64,000 bases of DNA. Source: Isoperla grammatica (Eukaryota > Arthropoda > Insecta > Plecoptera > Perlodidae). The position numbers and the translations under genes are program-made. The stretch lies in contig OX246737.1 in the NCBI GenBank assembly GCA_945910005.1, positions 78,502,431-78,566,430 on the forward strand. The letters are read 5' to 3'. Position 1 is the first letter of the stretch. Every line of letters starts with the position of its first letter. Positions 43,499 through 54,805 of this stretch are shown here, piece after piece. The notes beneath the pieces were generated by a model. That model made no database searches. It had not been told where the DNA came from and saw only the letters and a program-made list of their open reading frames with translations.

Positions 43499-46400
43499 TC
43501 ACAAAATACCTCCGAACCTCCAAGTGCGGTTATAAATGTGTACAGTGTCTGTACGTACGGCCTTTAAATATTCCAGGTTTAATCTGAAGGAAAGTCGATT
43601 TTTAATAATACACAGCTTATCACCGCCTGGTTCTTCGAAGTTCTTCTGCAGAAACTGAAATGCAGTAGATTTTCCGAGATTCAGTAAGAAGTTTGCCAAC
43701 TGCCACTGCACGGGGGCGGCAGGCTCAAAGTCCAGTCCTCGCAGAAGGTCGAGCGTCGAAAGATGTCTTGAGCCAATAAGGCGTGTAATTATGTCTCGAA
43801 CAAAGGTCCATAAAGGAGTTACTTTAGAACATTCAAACAGAACGTGGAGAGTGGTGCCGGGAGAAGTGCACCACAAGCACTGTGGAGAGTCACGGATCCC
43901 CCATCGGTGTAGTCGGGCAGGCGATGCCACTGCGTCATGCAGCAGTCGCCAGCAGAGGTCGGCGTCGAAGCTGGTCGTCGGGAAAAGGTAGACATGGTTC
44001 CAATGCACGTCCTCTTGTGCCAGTTCAGATCGTCCAGATAGAGTCGAAAGAGGTAGTTCACGTTGTCTGCACGTTTGGTAGAGTCTGCGTCTATTGTCTA
44101 CGTCCAACACACGTAGAGCGGCGTTTAATGTGGTCGTTGTGGCAGGGCAGACCGTATCCCATGCTTCCAGTACTGACCTGTAGAATGGTTGTAACCTGTG
44201 TAACCAGTCACTCCGAATTGGCTCGAGTACAAGTGAGTGGAAATCGTCAGCGTACCTATGGAGATTCAGTTCGTGAAGCACATATGGATGAGATCTTTCG
44301 GCGTCGGGTGAAAGAATACTGGCTAGAAAACGTAGTCGAAAAGTCATGACTTTGCACTGGATGTTCGTGAGCCCGATACCTCCTACGCTAGGCTCAGCAA
44401 AGACGTGAGCGCGGTTGAGCCAGAGTCTGCCACCCCACACGAACTTAATTAATTTAGTATGAATTGTATCAATAAACGTTTTGGGGGGTTGGAGAACAGA
44501 TAGCGCGTGAACAAGTTTGGATCCTAATAGTTGGTTGGCGATAATTCTCCTTCCTCGTATTGTCGTGTGATTCCATTTAGAGTATCGGTCTATTCCGCGA
44601 TTTATTGTTTCTGTCAGCGTCGTCCAGTTTTTGGTTTCCCATTGTGTAGAATTTCCAAAGTAAACACCGAGAACTTTGAGCCCATCACTATTCCACTGGA
44701 AACCTAGAGGGTTGTCAGTTCGTCCCTGCCAGGACCCCGAAAAGAGACCGTTAGATTTAGCCGAGTTGAGCCTTGCACCAGAAGCGCACGCGTACGTTAC
44801 GAACGCCGTGTGTAGTTCAGCGAAACCTCCATTATCAGTGAGAAAAATATATGCATCGTCGGCATAAGCTGAGGTGACAATGGGTATCCTCGACCCAGGT
44901 ATTTTAAGCCCGTAAGGTGCAAGAGTTTTACGGCAAAGAACTAGGAATGGTTCAATAGATAATGAGTACAAACATCCGGATATAGGATCTCCTTGTCGTA
45001 TTCCACGACGAAGAGGGATAGGTGGAGTAAGAGAAGAGTTTACTCGTAAAGAGCATCTTGCGTTCGCGTACAGCATTCGTATGTAGGACATAAACCGACA
45101 ACCGAAGCCAAACGATGACATGATTTTGAATAAGTAGTCATGTTCGACTCTATCGAACGCACTCGTTTGATCAAGTGATAGTATAGCTAGTGGCAGATTG
45201 TTTCTGTTACAGTGGTCCAGTGTATCACGAGTAAGGTGGAGGTTGGAAAACAGTGACCTGCCTTGCACGCAGAACGTCTGGTCAGAGTGTACTACGTCAC
45301 CCATTACTAAGTTGAGTTTGTTAGTTAAAGCTTTAGAAATTATTTTATAGTCGGTGTTTAAAAGTGAGATCGGTCTCCAATTTTGTATCTGCACACGATC
45401 ACCTTTCTTGGGAATAAGCACAAGCACTGACATTTGCATAGATCGTGGTAGAGTCGAACGTTCGACTGCAGTTTCGAACATCTTGTAATACAGTTTGCGA
45501 AACCCGTTCCAGAAATGTAAGTAAAATTCTACGGTCAAACCGTCTGACCCACACGATTTTCCTTTTGTTAATTGTTCGAGAGCCACTCGCAACTCTGCAA
45601 CTGTAGGCATGGCGTCAAGCTTGTTCCTAGCAGCGTCGGAGATTTTCGGGAGGTCGGCAAAAAGATGAGGGACGTTCAAATTGTTGTTTCCAGGGTTAGA
45701 ATATAGCTGCTGGAAATGACTTCTCACATGTGTACGAATAGTAGCAGCGTCTTTCGAAACGGTACCCCCAATTTCAAGACAAGAAAGTTGAGTAGGTGAG
45801 TGGTGCACCATTCCGTACTGATAGAAAAAGGGTGTAGCAGTATTACCGTATTGGAGCATGTTGGCAGACTCTACAGCGGCAGTGGCGTGGGCTTCCGAGT
45901 AGTGGATTCTTCGTACTTGAGCGGCACAAGCATTGAGCTCAATACATTCTTGCTCGGACAAGTTTGATTTAGATTTAAGATTGTAAAGATTACGCTCAAG
46001 ATCTTTGAGCGTGCTTGATTTCTCGTGGAAACGGTGGTCTGTGTATCGTTGGGTGGCTTATCTTATTTCGTTTTTTAGTCCTTCCCAACACACGAAGGGA
46101 TCGGTTTCATTACACTTGTCAGAGAAGGTTGTAATCAGCGCGCACACTACTGAGGTGTAGTAGGTGTCCTGTAAGAGCATATTGTTGAACTTCCAATAGG
46201 GAGATTTATGAGAGACGGTGAGAGGGAGTTCAAGAGAAAACACTACACAACAGTGGTCCGAAAATGACGGTATTATTTTAGGCAGCACCGCGAATCCAAT
46301 GTTGGAAGCCTGGATGTAAAACCTGTCCAGACGAGCTCTTGGGCGTCGGACGTGAGTTCCTACATACGTGTATGCAAGCTCTCGAGGGTTCGAAGTCCGC

Positions 46401-46921
46401 CACACGTCTTGAAAATTCTCTTTGGACAGGATGGTAGCCAGGCGCTGCGCTAGACTTCGACGATTTTCCACACAGCCGGAACGATCAAGTGGGTCAATGG
46501 TAAGGTTCCAATCTCTCCCCAATATAACCACATGGCTATGATGAACACTGGAGAGATACCTGTCGAGTGAAAGCAGCACTGGTACAGCGATGTTGTTGTC
46601 ATGGGGTAGATAAACATTAACCAGGTAGCATTGTCGTCCGTCCAATTGAACCTGAGCACATTGCGCATAGCCGGGAACAAGAATGTTTGTAGAGTCAAAC
46701 GGCGTTTTTGACGCTATCAAAGTGCCACTGCTGTTCTGGACATCCGAGTTTATTGCAAAGTTGTAGGTTTTGTTTAAAAATTCGTAAGTAGGGGAAGAAG
46801 AAAGGTTTGTTTCTTGAATAAAAAATACGTCAGATCGTAGTCTACGGAGGAAATTTGTAAGAGCGATTTGTTTCATGTCACTTTTCATACCACGTATGTT
46901 TAAGGACATAAAATTGACCAT
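43499..46921 (-). pseudogene. Tx1-like ORF2 with one in-frame stop, unit C
   Basis: 1140 codons apart from one lesion: TTA (Leu in units A and D) is TAA at 46058, after KNEIR at residue 287. The upstream part is the AP-like endonuclease (Asn in MSLNIRG, FIQETN, NVYLPHD, SFSDHCC). Its metal-site block reads ILGRDWNL in C against ILGGDWNL elsewhere. Downstream, 45961-43499 is one open frame with RT blocks RPISLLNTDYKI, SLDQTSAFDRVEH, GIRQGDPISGCL, AYADDAYIF and LKVLGVYFG, and the C-terminal CLWC...H...C zinc motif of L1/Tx1 proteins. The shared stop makes endonuclease-RT fusion impossible without readthrough. Confidence 0.88.
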
Positions 46922-46933
46922 TTTGAAAGGAGA

Positions 46934-48394
46934 TTAAGAATTTGTTTGGGGTATAAACCCTGATTCAGCGGCCATGGATTTCAATATCCGCGCAATCCGT
47001 TTTTTTAAATTTAAGTCATGTGTGTTTTGAGCAGTCTTTTCCAGTTCCACGTAGAACGATTCTACATTGTCAGAGTAGGATTTAACAATTGGTAAAATTT
47101 TCTTAAAATGCCTTGCATTTTTAAGAAAAGCCTTAATGTTCTCCGCCGTTATAGAACCTTCTTTGGTTCTCGAATCAGTCGACTGCATAAACTCTTCCGA
47201 TAGAAAAGAGTCGTTTGATGCTAACGACTCGCAGTCGGACTGAGCGTCATCGTCAAGTCGCGATCGTTTGTTTGAAGGTTGATGTAGAACAATAGGCGAG
47301 GAGAAAGACGGTTGATGAGCGACAGTAGGTGAAGACAGAGACAGTTCCTTAACCTCCGGTATGGGAGGAGGTGAACGTTTGTTTAAAGGTTGGTTCACAA
47401 AAACAGGTGAAGAGATAGTGGGTTCCTGTTCTTCAACCTCCGGGAGGGGAAGAGGCGTATATTTATTCAATGGTTTGTTTACGATAATAGGAGAGGAGAT
47501 AGACGGTTCTTCGACCTCCTTAACGGAAGGAGGAGGAGGCGGTGGAAGCGTTGTTGTGTGGTATTGAGCTAGTCGTTGCAGTGACGATTTGGCCTTGACC
47601 TCTAGAATTGAAGAAGAGGTATTCAGTTGGTCCGTCTTACCACCGTCACTACCGGCCGGCGCGGCAGGAAGAATAGTTACGCAGGGTCGGAGAGATGGTG
47701 ATTCACGCGGTGCGCCACTCACAGTTTGAGCGAAGGTGGGCTTTCCAGGTGGCAAGGGGGGATAGTTTAAAGTAGACGGTAAGTTGGATGTCGACGGAAC
47801 GACACGAGGGTTCTGCATTTGAAGGTTGGGTTGTTTAGGAGTCGATTGCTTGCAGTTCCTGGAGACGTGTCCCTTCTCGTTACACGTAAGACACGTCACG
47901 TCCTCCATAGTAATGAAAACAATTACCTTTACGTTGTCCTTCTCGAAGTGTAGCGCATCGGGCACTTTGGATATATCCCTTAAGACAACATACGCCAGTT
48001 TTCGGAACGATTTGATATGAGAACAACCAGTGAGCTTTGATCCTGTTGACAGGTCGCGTATTTGGCCGGTAATATTACCGTACTGTGAAAGTTTTTCAGT
48101 CAGCATATCATTGGTTATGAAGGGGAAAACATTAGAAAGGACGATTTTGGTAGCAGACGAGAAATATTTTCGAATAGGAACGTAGTTGCCCTTGACGGTA
48201 ATGAAATTGTCCTGAATAAGCGTATCAATAGCTGCTTCAGTTTTCAGAAATATACAGACACGTCCGCCAGACACACGTGACGCGTGCGTGATTTGGTCAC
48301 CGGAAACAAGTTCGAGAGCGCCTTGTAGGTAGTCATCGATGGAAGTATCGGGGAGATTATCAATAATAACTGCCAATTTCGGTGAAACTGACAT
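46934..48394 (-). CDS. Tx1-like ORF1 protein, intact (486 aa), unit C
   Basis: The only complete ORF1 in the window. In order: two segments that look RRM-like (about residues 5-60 and 84-160), a CCHC zinc knuckle (C168-X2-C171-X4-H176-X4-C181), a Pro/Ser-rich linker, and four degenerate protein repeats at about 284-395 built on 'P-rich, EVxE, SSP, V, xxPLNK'. A charged C-terminal segment (IKAFLKNARHFKKILP) follows. The function inferred from the clade is RNA binding and RNP formation in cis. ORF1 stops 12 nt before the ORF2 ATG, suggesting coupled or reinitiated translation. Start chosen at MSVSPKL, conserved in units B, C, D and E. Confidence 0.85.
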   Translation of the reverse strand: MSVSPKLAVIIDNLPDTSIDDYLQGALELVSGDQITHASRVSGGRVCIFLKTEAAIDTLIQDNFITVKGNYVPIRKYFSSATKIVLSNVFPFITNDMLTEKLSQYGNITGQIRDLSTGSKLTGCSHIKSFRKLAYVVLRDISKVPDALHFEKDNVKVIVFITMEDVTCLTCNEKGHVSRNCKQSTPKQPNLQMQNPRVVPSTSNLPSTLNYPPLPPGKPTFAQTVSGAPRESPSLRPCVTILPAAPAGSDGGKTDQLNTSSSILEVKAKSSLQRLAQYHTTTLPPPPPPSVKEVEEPSISSPIIVNKPLNKYTPLPLPEVEEQEPTISSPVFVNQPLNKRSPPPIPEVKELSLSSPTVAHQPSFSSPIVLHQPSNKRSRLDDDAQSDCESLASNDSFLSEEFMQSTDSRTKEGSITAENIKAFLKNARHFKKILPIVKSYSDNVESFYVELEKTAQNTHDLNLKKRIARILKSMAAESGFIPQTNS

Positions 48395-48970
48395 GATTCA
48401 ATTCTTAGTTGGTCACCGCTTACTGGATCATTAAAAGAATTCCTGAAGTGCTTTGGAAACAAAGAACTTATAGGAATGGTTGTGAGAGAATGGTTGCTCT
48501 TTGAAAGAAAAGAACTTAGATCGATTGTTGTAGGACCCGTCGAGAAGGCTGTGGTTGTAGGTTTTTGTTTTCAATAGCATCAGAACTGAATCCAAAATGT
48601 ATTTATGTAATTAGTTAACTGAAATAATACTTATTCAGTCATTTCACTTACGAAAGACGATAATGTATATTAGTAGCTTGCCTGAGTGTGGTCGAATAGG
48701 ATGGGCCTATGTGTTCAGAGCGTGATATTTCATCCCCTCGAGTGAAGTCAGTCAATGGCGAGCACACGCATGATGCACATATCACCATAAAACACACAAA
48801 AAGATTGATAACTTCGAAAAACAGTTGTTTTTAACCACTTACGATACACACAGAGATATATCTTCACTAGTTCTATCGTATAGACAAGTTTAGGAATTAT
48901 CGCACGACTTTTACTCGCAAATTATTAACAATTCGCAGGAGCCGATGTGAAACACGTCTGTCCACTTCGA

Positions 48971-48982
48971 GATAGATAGATG

Positions 48983-49021
<39 letters not shown>
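48971..49021. repeat. (GATA)n junction between units C and B
   Basis: A GATA tract of about 12 units with one GGATA variant, flanked by the 5' end of C (GTCTGTCCACTTCGA) and the 3' end of B (TTGATTTGATTTGATTT, with one more TTTGA unit than the D/C junction). Confidence 0.88.
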
Positions 49022-49151
49022 TTGATTTGATTTGATTTATTCGAACTGTCAAAATGTAATTACATCAGTGTTACAAACTTAAACAGAGAAATTTGCATCA
49101 GGTATAGATAAAAGTACAAAATGATGATAATCACATTTGCAAGACAATATT

Positions 49152-52100
49152 TTACAAAATACCTCCGAACCTCCAAGTGCGGTTATAAATGTGTACAGTT
49201 TCTGTTCGTACGGCCTTTAAATATTCCAGATTTAATCTGTAGGAAAGTCGATTTTTAATAATACACAGCGGATCACCGCCTGGTTCTTCGAAGTTCTTCT
49301 GCAGAAACCGAAATGCAGTAGATTTTCCGAGATTCAGTAAGAAGTTTGCCAACTGCCACTGCACGGGGGCGGCAGGCTCAAAGTCCAGTCCTCGCAGAAG
49401 GTCGAGCGTCGAAAGATGTCTTGAGCCAATAAGGCGTGTAATTATGTCTCGAACAAAGGTCCATAAAGGAGTTACTTTAGAACATTCAAACAGAACGTGG
49501 AGAGTGGTGCCGGGAGAAGTGCACCACAAGCACTGTGGAGAGTCACGGATCCCCCATCGGTGTAGTCGGGCAGGCGATGCCACTGCGTCATGCAGCAGTC
49601 GCCAGCAGAGGTCGGCGTCGAAGCTGGTCGTCGGGAAAAGGTAGACATGGTTCCAATGCACGTCCTCTTGTGCCAGTTCAGATCGTCCAGATAGAGTCGA
49701 AAGAGGTAGTTCACGTTGTCTGCACGTTTGGTAGAGTCTGCGTCTATTGTCTACGTCCAACACACGTAGAGCGGCGTTTAATGTGGTCGTTGTGGCAGGG
49801 CAGACCGTATCCCATGCTTCCAGTACTGACCTGTAGAATGGTTGTAACCTGTGTAACCAGTCACTCCGAATTGGCTCGAGTACAAGTGAGTGGAAATCGT
49901 CAGCGTACCTATGGAGATTCAGTTCGTGAAGCACATATGGATGAGATCTTTCGGCGTCGGGTGAAAGAATACTGGCTAGAAAACGTAGTCGAAAAGTCAT
50001 GACTTTGCACTGGATGTTCGTGAGCCCGATACCTCCTACGCTAGGCTCAGCAAAGACGTGAGCGCGGTTGAGCCAGAGCCTGCCACCCCACACGAACTTA
50101 ATTAATTTAGTATGAATTGTATCAATAAACGTTTTGGGGGGTTGGAGAACAGATAGCGCGTGAACAAGTTTGGATCCTAATAGTTGGTTGGCGATAATTC
50201 TCCTTCCTCGTATTGTCGTGTGATTCCATTTAGAGTATCGGTCTATTCCGCGATTTATTGTTTCTGTCAGCGTCGTCCAGTTTTTGGTTTCCCATTGTGT
50301 AGAATTTCCAAAGTAAACACCGAGAACTTTGAGCCCATCACTATTCCACTGGAAACCTAGAGGGTTGTCAGTTCGTCCCTGCCAGGACCCCGAAAAGAGA
50401 CCGTTAGATTTAGCCGAGTTGAGCCTTGCACCAGAAGCGCACGCGTACGTTACGAACGCCGTGTGTAGTTCAGCGAAACCTCCATTATCTGTTAGAAAAA
50501 TATATGCATCGTCGGCATAAGCTGAGGTGACAATGGGTATCCTCGACCCAGGTATTTTAAGCCCGTAAGGTGCAAGAGTTTTACGGCAAAGAACTAGGAA
50601 TGGTTCAATAGATAATGAGTACAAACATCCGGATATAGGATCTCCTTGTCGTATTCCACGACGAAGAGGGATAGGTGGAGTAAGAGAAGAGTTTACTCGT
50701 AAAGAGCATCTTGCGTTCGCGTACAGCATTCGTATGTAGGACATAAACCGACAACCGAAGCCAAACGATGACATGATTTTGAATAAGTAGTCATGTTCGA
50801 CTCTATCGAACGCACTCGTTTGATCAAGTGATAGTATAGCTAGTGGCAGATTGTTTCTGTTACAGTGGTCCAGTGTATCACGAGTAAGGTGGAGGTTGGA
50901 AAACAGTGACCTGCCTTGCACGCAGAACGTCTGGTCAGAGTGTACTACGTCACCCATTACTAAGTTGAGTTTGTTAGTTAAAGCTTTAGAAATTATTTTA
51001 TAGTCGGTGTTTAAAAGTGAGATCGGTCTCCAATTTTGTATCTGCACACGATCACCTTTCTTGGGAATAAGCACAAGCACTGACATTTGCATAGATCGTG
51101 GTAGAGTCGAACGTTCGACTGCAGTTTCGAACATCTTGTAATACAGTTTGCGAAACCCGTTCCAGAAATGTAAGTAAAATTCTACGGTCAAACCGTCTGA
51201 CCCACACGATTTTCCTTTTGTTAATTGTTCGAGAGCCACTCGCAACTCTGCAACTGTAGGCATGGCGTCAAGCTTGTTCCTAGCAGCGTCGGAGATTTTC
51301 GGGAGGTCGGCAAAAAGATGAGGGACGTTCAAATTGTTGTTTCCAGGGTTAGAATATAGCTGCTGGAAATGACTTCTCACATGTGTACGAATAGCAGCAG
51401 CGTCTTTCGAAACGGTACCCCCAATTTCAAGACAAGAAAGTTGAGTAGGTGAGTGGTGCACCATTCCGTACTGATAGAAAAAGGGTGTAGCAGTATTACC
51501 GTATTGGAGCATGTTGGCAGACTCTACAGCGGCAGTGGCGTGGGCTTCCGAGTAGTGGATTCTTCGTACTTGAGCGGCACAAGCATTGAGCTCAATACAT
51601 TCTTGCTCGGACAAGTTTGATTTAGATTTAAGATTGTAAAGATTACGCTCAAGATCTTTGAGCGTGCTTGTTTTCTCGTGGAAACGGTGGTCTGTGTATC
51701 GTTGGGTGGCTTATCTTATTTCGTTTTTTAGTCCTTCCCAACACACGAAGGGATCGGTTTCATTACACTTGTCAGAGAAGGTTGTAATCAGCGCGCACAC
51801 TACTGAGGTGTAGTAGGTGTCCTGTAAGAGCATATTGTTGAACTTCCAATAGGGAGATTTATGAGAGACGGTGAGAGGGAGTTCAAGAGAAAACACTACA
51901 CAACAGTGGTCCGAAAATGACGGTATTATTTTAGGCAGCACCGCGAATCCAATGTTGGAAGCCTGGATGTAAAACCTGTCCAGACGAGCTCTTGGGCGTC
52001 GGACGTGAGTGCCTACATACGTGTATGCAAGCTCTCGAGGGTTCGAAGTCCGCCACACGTCTTGAAAATTCTCTTTGGACAGGATGGTAGCCAGGCGCTG

Positions 52101-52574
52101 CGCTAGACTTCGACGATTTTCCACACAGCCGGAACGATCAAGTGGGTCAATGGTAAGGTTCCAATCTCCCCCCAATATAACCACATGGCTATGATGAACA
52201 CTGGAGAGATACCTGTCGAGTGAAAGCAGCACTGGTACAGCGATGTTGTTGTCATGGGGTAGATAAACATTAACCAGGTAGCATTGTCGTCCGTCCAATT
52301 GAACCTGAGCACATTGCGCATAGCCGGGAACAAGAATGTTTGTAGAGTCAAACGGCGTTTTTGACGCTATCAAAGTGCCACTGCTGTTCTGGACATCCGA
52401 GTTTATTGCAAAGTTGTAGGTTTTGTTTAAAAATTCGTAAGTAGGGGAAGAAGAAAGGTTTGTTTCTTGAATAAAAAATACGTCAGATCGTAGTCTACGG
52501 AGGAAATTTGTAAGAGCGATTTGTTTCATGTCACTTTTCATACCACGTATGTTTAAGGACATAAAATTGACCAT
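49152..52574 (-). pseudogene. Tx1-like ORF2 with one in-frame stop, unit B
   Basis: The same TTA to TAA lesion as unit C, here at 51711, cuts the endonuclease (287 codons, with intact ILGGDWNL) from the RT part (51614-49152, 820 codons from the first Met). RT, YADD and C-terminal zinc motif are intact. The C-terminus reads EEPGGDPLCIIKNRL where C has EEPGGDKLCIIKNRL. Confidence 0.88.
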
Positions 52575-52586
52575 TTTGAAAGGAGA

Positions 52587-54048
52587 TTAAGAATTTGTTT
52601 GGGGTATAAACCCTGATTCAGCGGCCATGGATTTCAATATCCGCGCAATCCGTTTTTTTAAATTTAAGTCATGTGTGTTTTGAGCAGTCTCTTTCCAGTT
52701 CCACGTAGAACGATTCTACATTGTCAGAGTAGGATTTAACAATTGGTAAAATTTTCTTAAAATGCCTTGCATTTTTAAGAAAAGCCTTAATGTTCTCCGC
52801 CGTTATAGAACCTTCTTTGGTTCTCGAATCAGTCGACTGCATAAACTCTTCCGATAGAAAAGAGTCGTTTGATGCTAACGACTCGCAGTCGGACTGAGCG
52901 TCATCGTCAAGTCGCGATCGTTTGTTTAAAGGTTGATGTAGAACAATAGGCGAGGAGAAAGACGGTTGATGAGCGACAGTAGGTGAAGACAGAGACAGTT
53001 CCTTAACCTCCGGTATGGGAGGAGGTGAACGTTTGTTTAAAGGTTGGTTCACAAAAACAGGTGAAGAGATAGTGGGTTCCTGTTCTTCAACCTCCGGGAG
53101 GGGAAGAGGCGTATATTTATTCAATGGTTTGTTTACGATAATAGGAGAGGAGATAGACGGTTCTTCGACCTCCTTAACGGAAGGAGGAGGAGGCGGTGGA
53201 AGCGTTGTTGTGTGGTATTGAGCTAGTCGTTGCAGTGACGATTTGGCCTTGACCTCTAGAATTGAAGAAGAGGTATTCAGTTGGTCCGTCTTACCACCGT
53301 CACTACCGGCCGGCGCGGCAGGAAGAATAGTTACGCAGGGTCGGAGAGATGGTGATTCACGCGGTGCGCCACTCACAGTTTGAGCGAAGGTGGGCTTTCC
53401 AGGTGGCAAGGGGGGATAGTTTAAAGTAGACGGTAAGTTGGATGTCGACGGAACGACACGAGGGTTCTGCATTTGAAGGTTGGGTTGTTTAGGAGTCGAT
53501 TGCTTGCAGTTCCTGGAGACGTGTCCCTTCTCGTTACACGTAAGACACGTCACGTCCTCCATAGTAATGAAAACAATTACCTTTACGTTGTCCTTCTCGA
53601 AGTGTAGCGCATCGGGCACTTTGGATATATCCCTTAAGACAACATACGCCAGTTTTCGGAACGATTTGATATGAGAACAACCAGTGAGCTTTGATCCTGT
53701 TGACAGGTCGCGTATTTGGCCGGTAATATTACCGTACTGTGAAAGTTTTTCAGTCAGCATATCATTGGTTATGAAGGGGAAAACATTAGAAAGGACGATT
53801 TTGGTAGCAGACGAGAAATATTTTCGAATAGGAACGTAGTTGCCCTTGACGGTAATGAAATTGTCCTGAATAAGCGTATCAATAGCTGCTTCAGTTTTCA
53901 GAAATATACAGACACGTCCGCCAGACACACGTGACGCGTGCGTGATTTGGTCACCGGAAACAAGTTCGAGAGCGCCTTGTAGGTAGTCATCGATGGAAGT
54001 ATCGGGGAGATTATCAATAATAACTGCCAATTTCGGTGAAACTGACAT
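52587..54048 (-). pseudogene. Tx1-like ORF1 with C-terminal frameshift, unit B
   Basis: 459 codons are open from MSVSPKLAVI. One extra base near 52690 (TCTCTTTCC for TCTTTTCC) shifts the frame after YVELE, so the reading ends at 52669 and the last ~27 native residues are lost. The CCHC knuckle and proline-rich repeats are intact, so the protein might still bind RNA. Confidence 0.85.
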
Positions 54049-54624
54049 GATTCAATTCTTAGTTGGTCACCGCTTACTGGATCATTAAAAGAATTCCTGA
54101 AGTGCTTTGGAAACAAAGAACTTATAGGAATGGTTGTGAGAGAATGGTTGCTCTTTGAAAGAAAAGAACTTAGATCGATTGTTGTAGGACCCGTCGAGAA
54201 GGCTGTGGTTGTAGGTTTTTGTTTTCAATAGCATCAGAACTGAATCCAAAATGTATTTATGTAATTAGTTAACTGAAATAATACTTATTCAGTCATTTCA
54301 CTTACGAAAGACGATAATGTATATTAGTAGCTTGCCTGAGTGTGGTCGAATAGGATGGGCCTATGTGTTCAGAGCGTGATATTTCATCCCCTCGAGTGAA
54401 GTCAGTCAATGGCGAGCACACGCATGATGCACATATCACCATAAAACACACAAAAAGATTGATAACTTCGAAAAACAGTTGTTTTTAACCACTTACGATA
54501 CACACAGAGATATATCTTCACTAGTTCTATCGTATAGACAAGTTTAGGAATTATCGCACGACTTTTACTCGCAAATTATTAACAATTCGCAGGAGCCGAT
54601 GTGAAACACGTCTGTCCACTTCGA

Positions 54625-54636
54625 GATAGATAGATC

Positions 54637-54675
<39 letters not shown>
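54625..54675. repeat. (GATA)n junction between units B and A
   Basis: A GATA tract of about 12 units with one CGATA variant, nearly the same length and flanks as the C/B junction. This supports the two junctions being copies of one another. Confidence 0.88.
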
Positions 54676-54805
54676 TTGATTTGATTTGATTTATTCGAAC
54701 TGTCAAAATGTAATTACATCAGTGTTACAAACTTAAACAGAGAAATTTGCATCAGGTATAGATAAAAGTACAAAATGATGATAATCACATTTGCAAGACA
54801 ATATT

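Larger units (their letters stand above)
43375..48970 (-). mobile_element. Tx1-like non-LTR retrotransposon, unit C
   Basis: A complete unit of about 5.6 kb on the minus strand: 5' UTR 48970-48395 (576 bp), ORF1 48394-46934, 12-bp gap, ORF2 46921-43499, 3' UTR to 43375. Except for its last ~300 bp it is nearly identical to unit B, with a period of 5653-5654 bp. Its 3' end (43500-43660) carries several differences that B and A do not share. Confidence 0.88.
49022..54624 (-). mobile_element. Tx1-like non-LTR retrotransposon, unit B
   Basis: Same organisation as unit C: 5' UTR 54624-54049, ORF1 54048-52587, ORF2 52574-49152, 3' UTR to 49022. I count only about ten substitutions against C across ORF2 and ORF1. 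Its 3' end (49022-49450) instead matches the 3' end of unit A exactly as far as I can read. Confidence 0.88.

Noticed and set aside
43882..44349. 155-codon plus-strand frame, also at 38258-38725 and 49535-50002
   Set aside because: It is antisense to the conserved ORF2 C-terminal coding region and its conservation is explained by that region.
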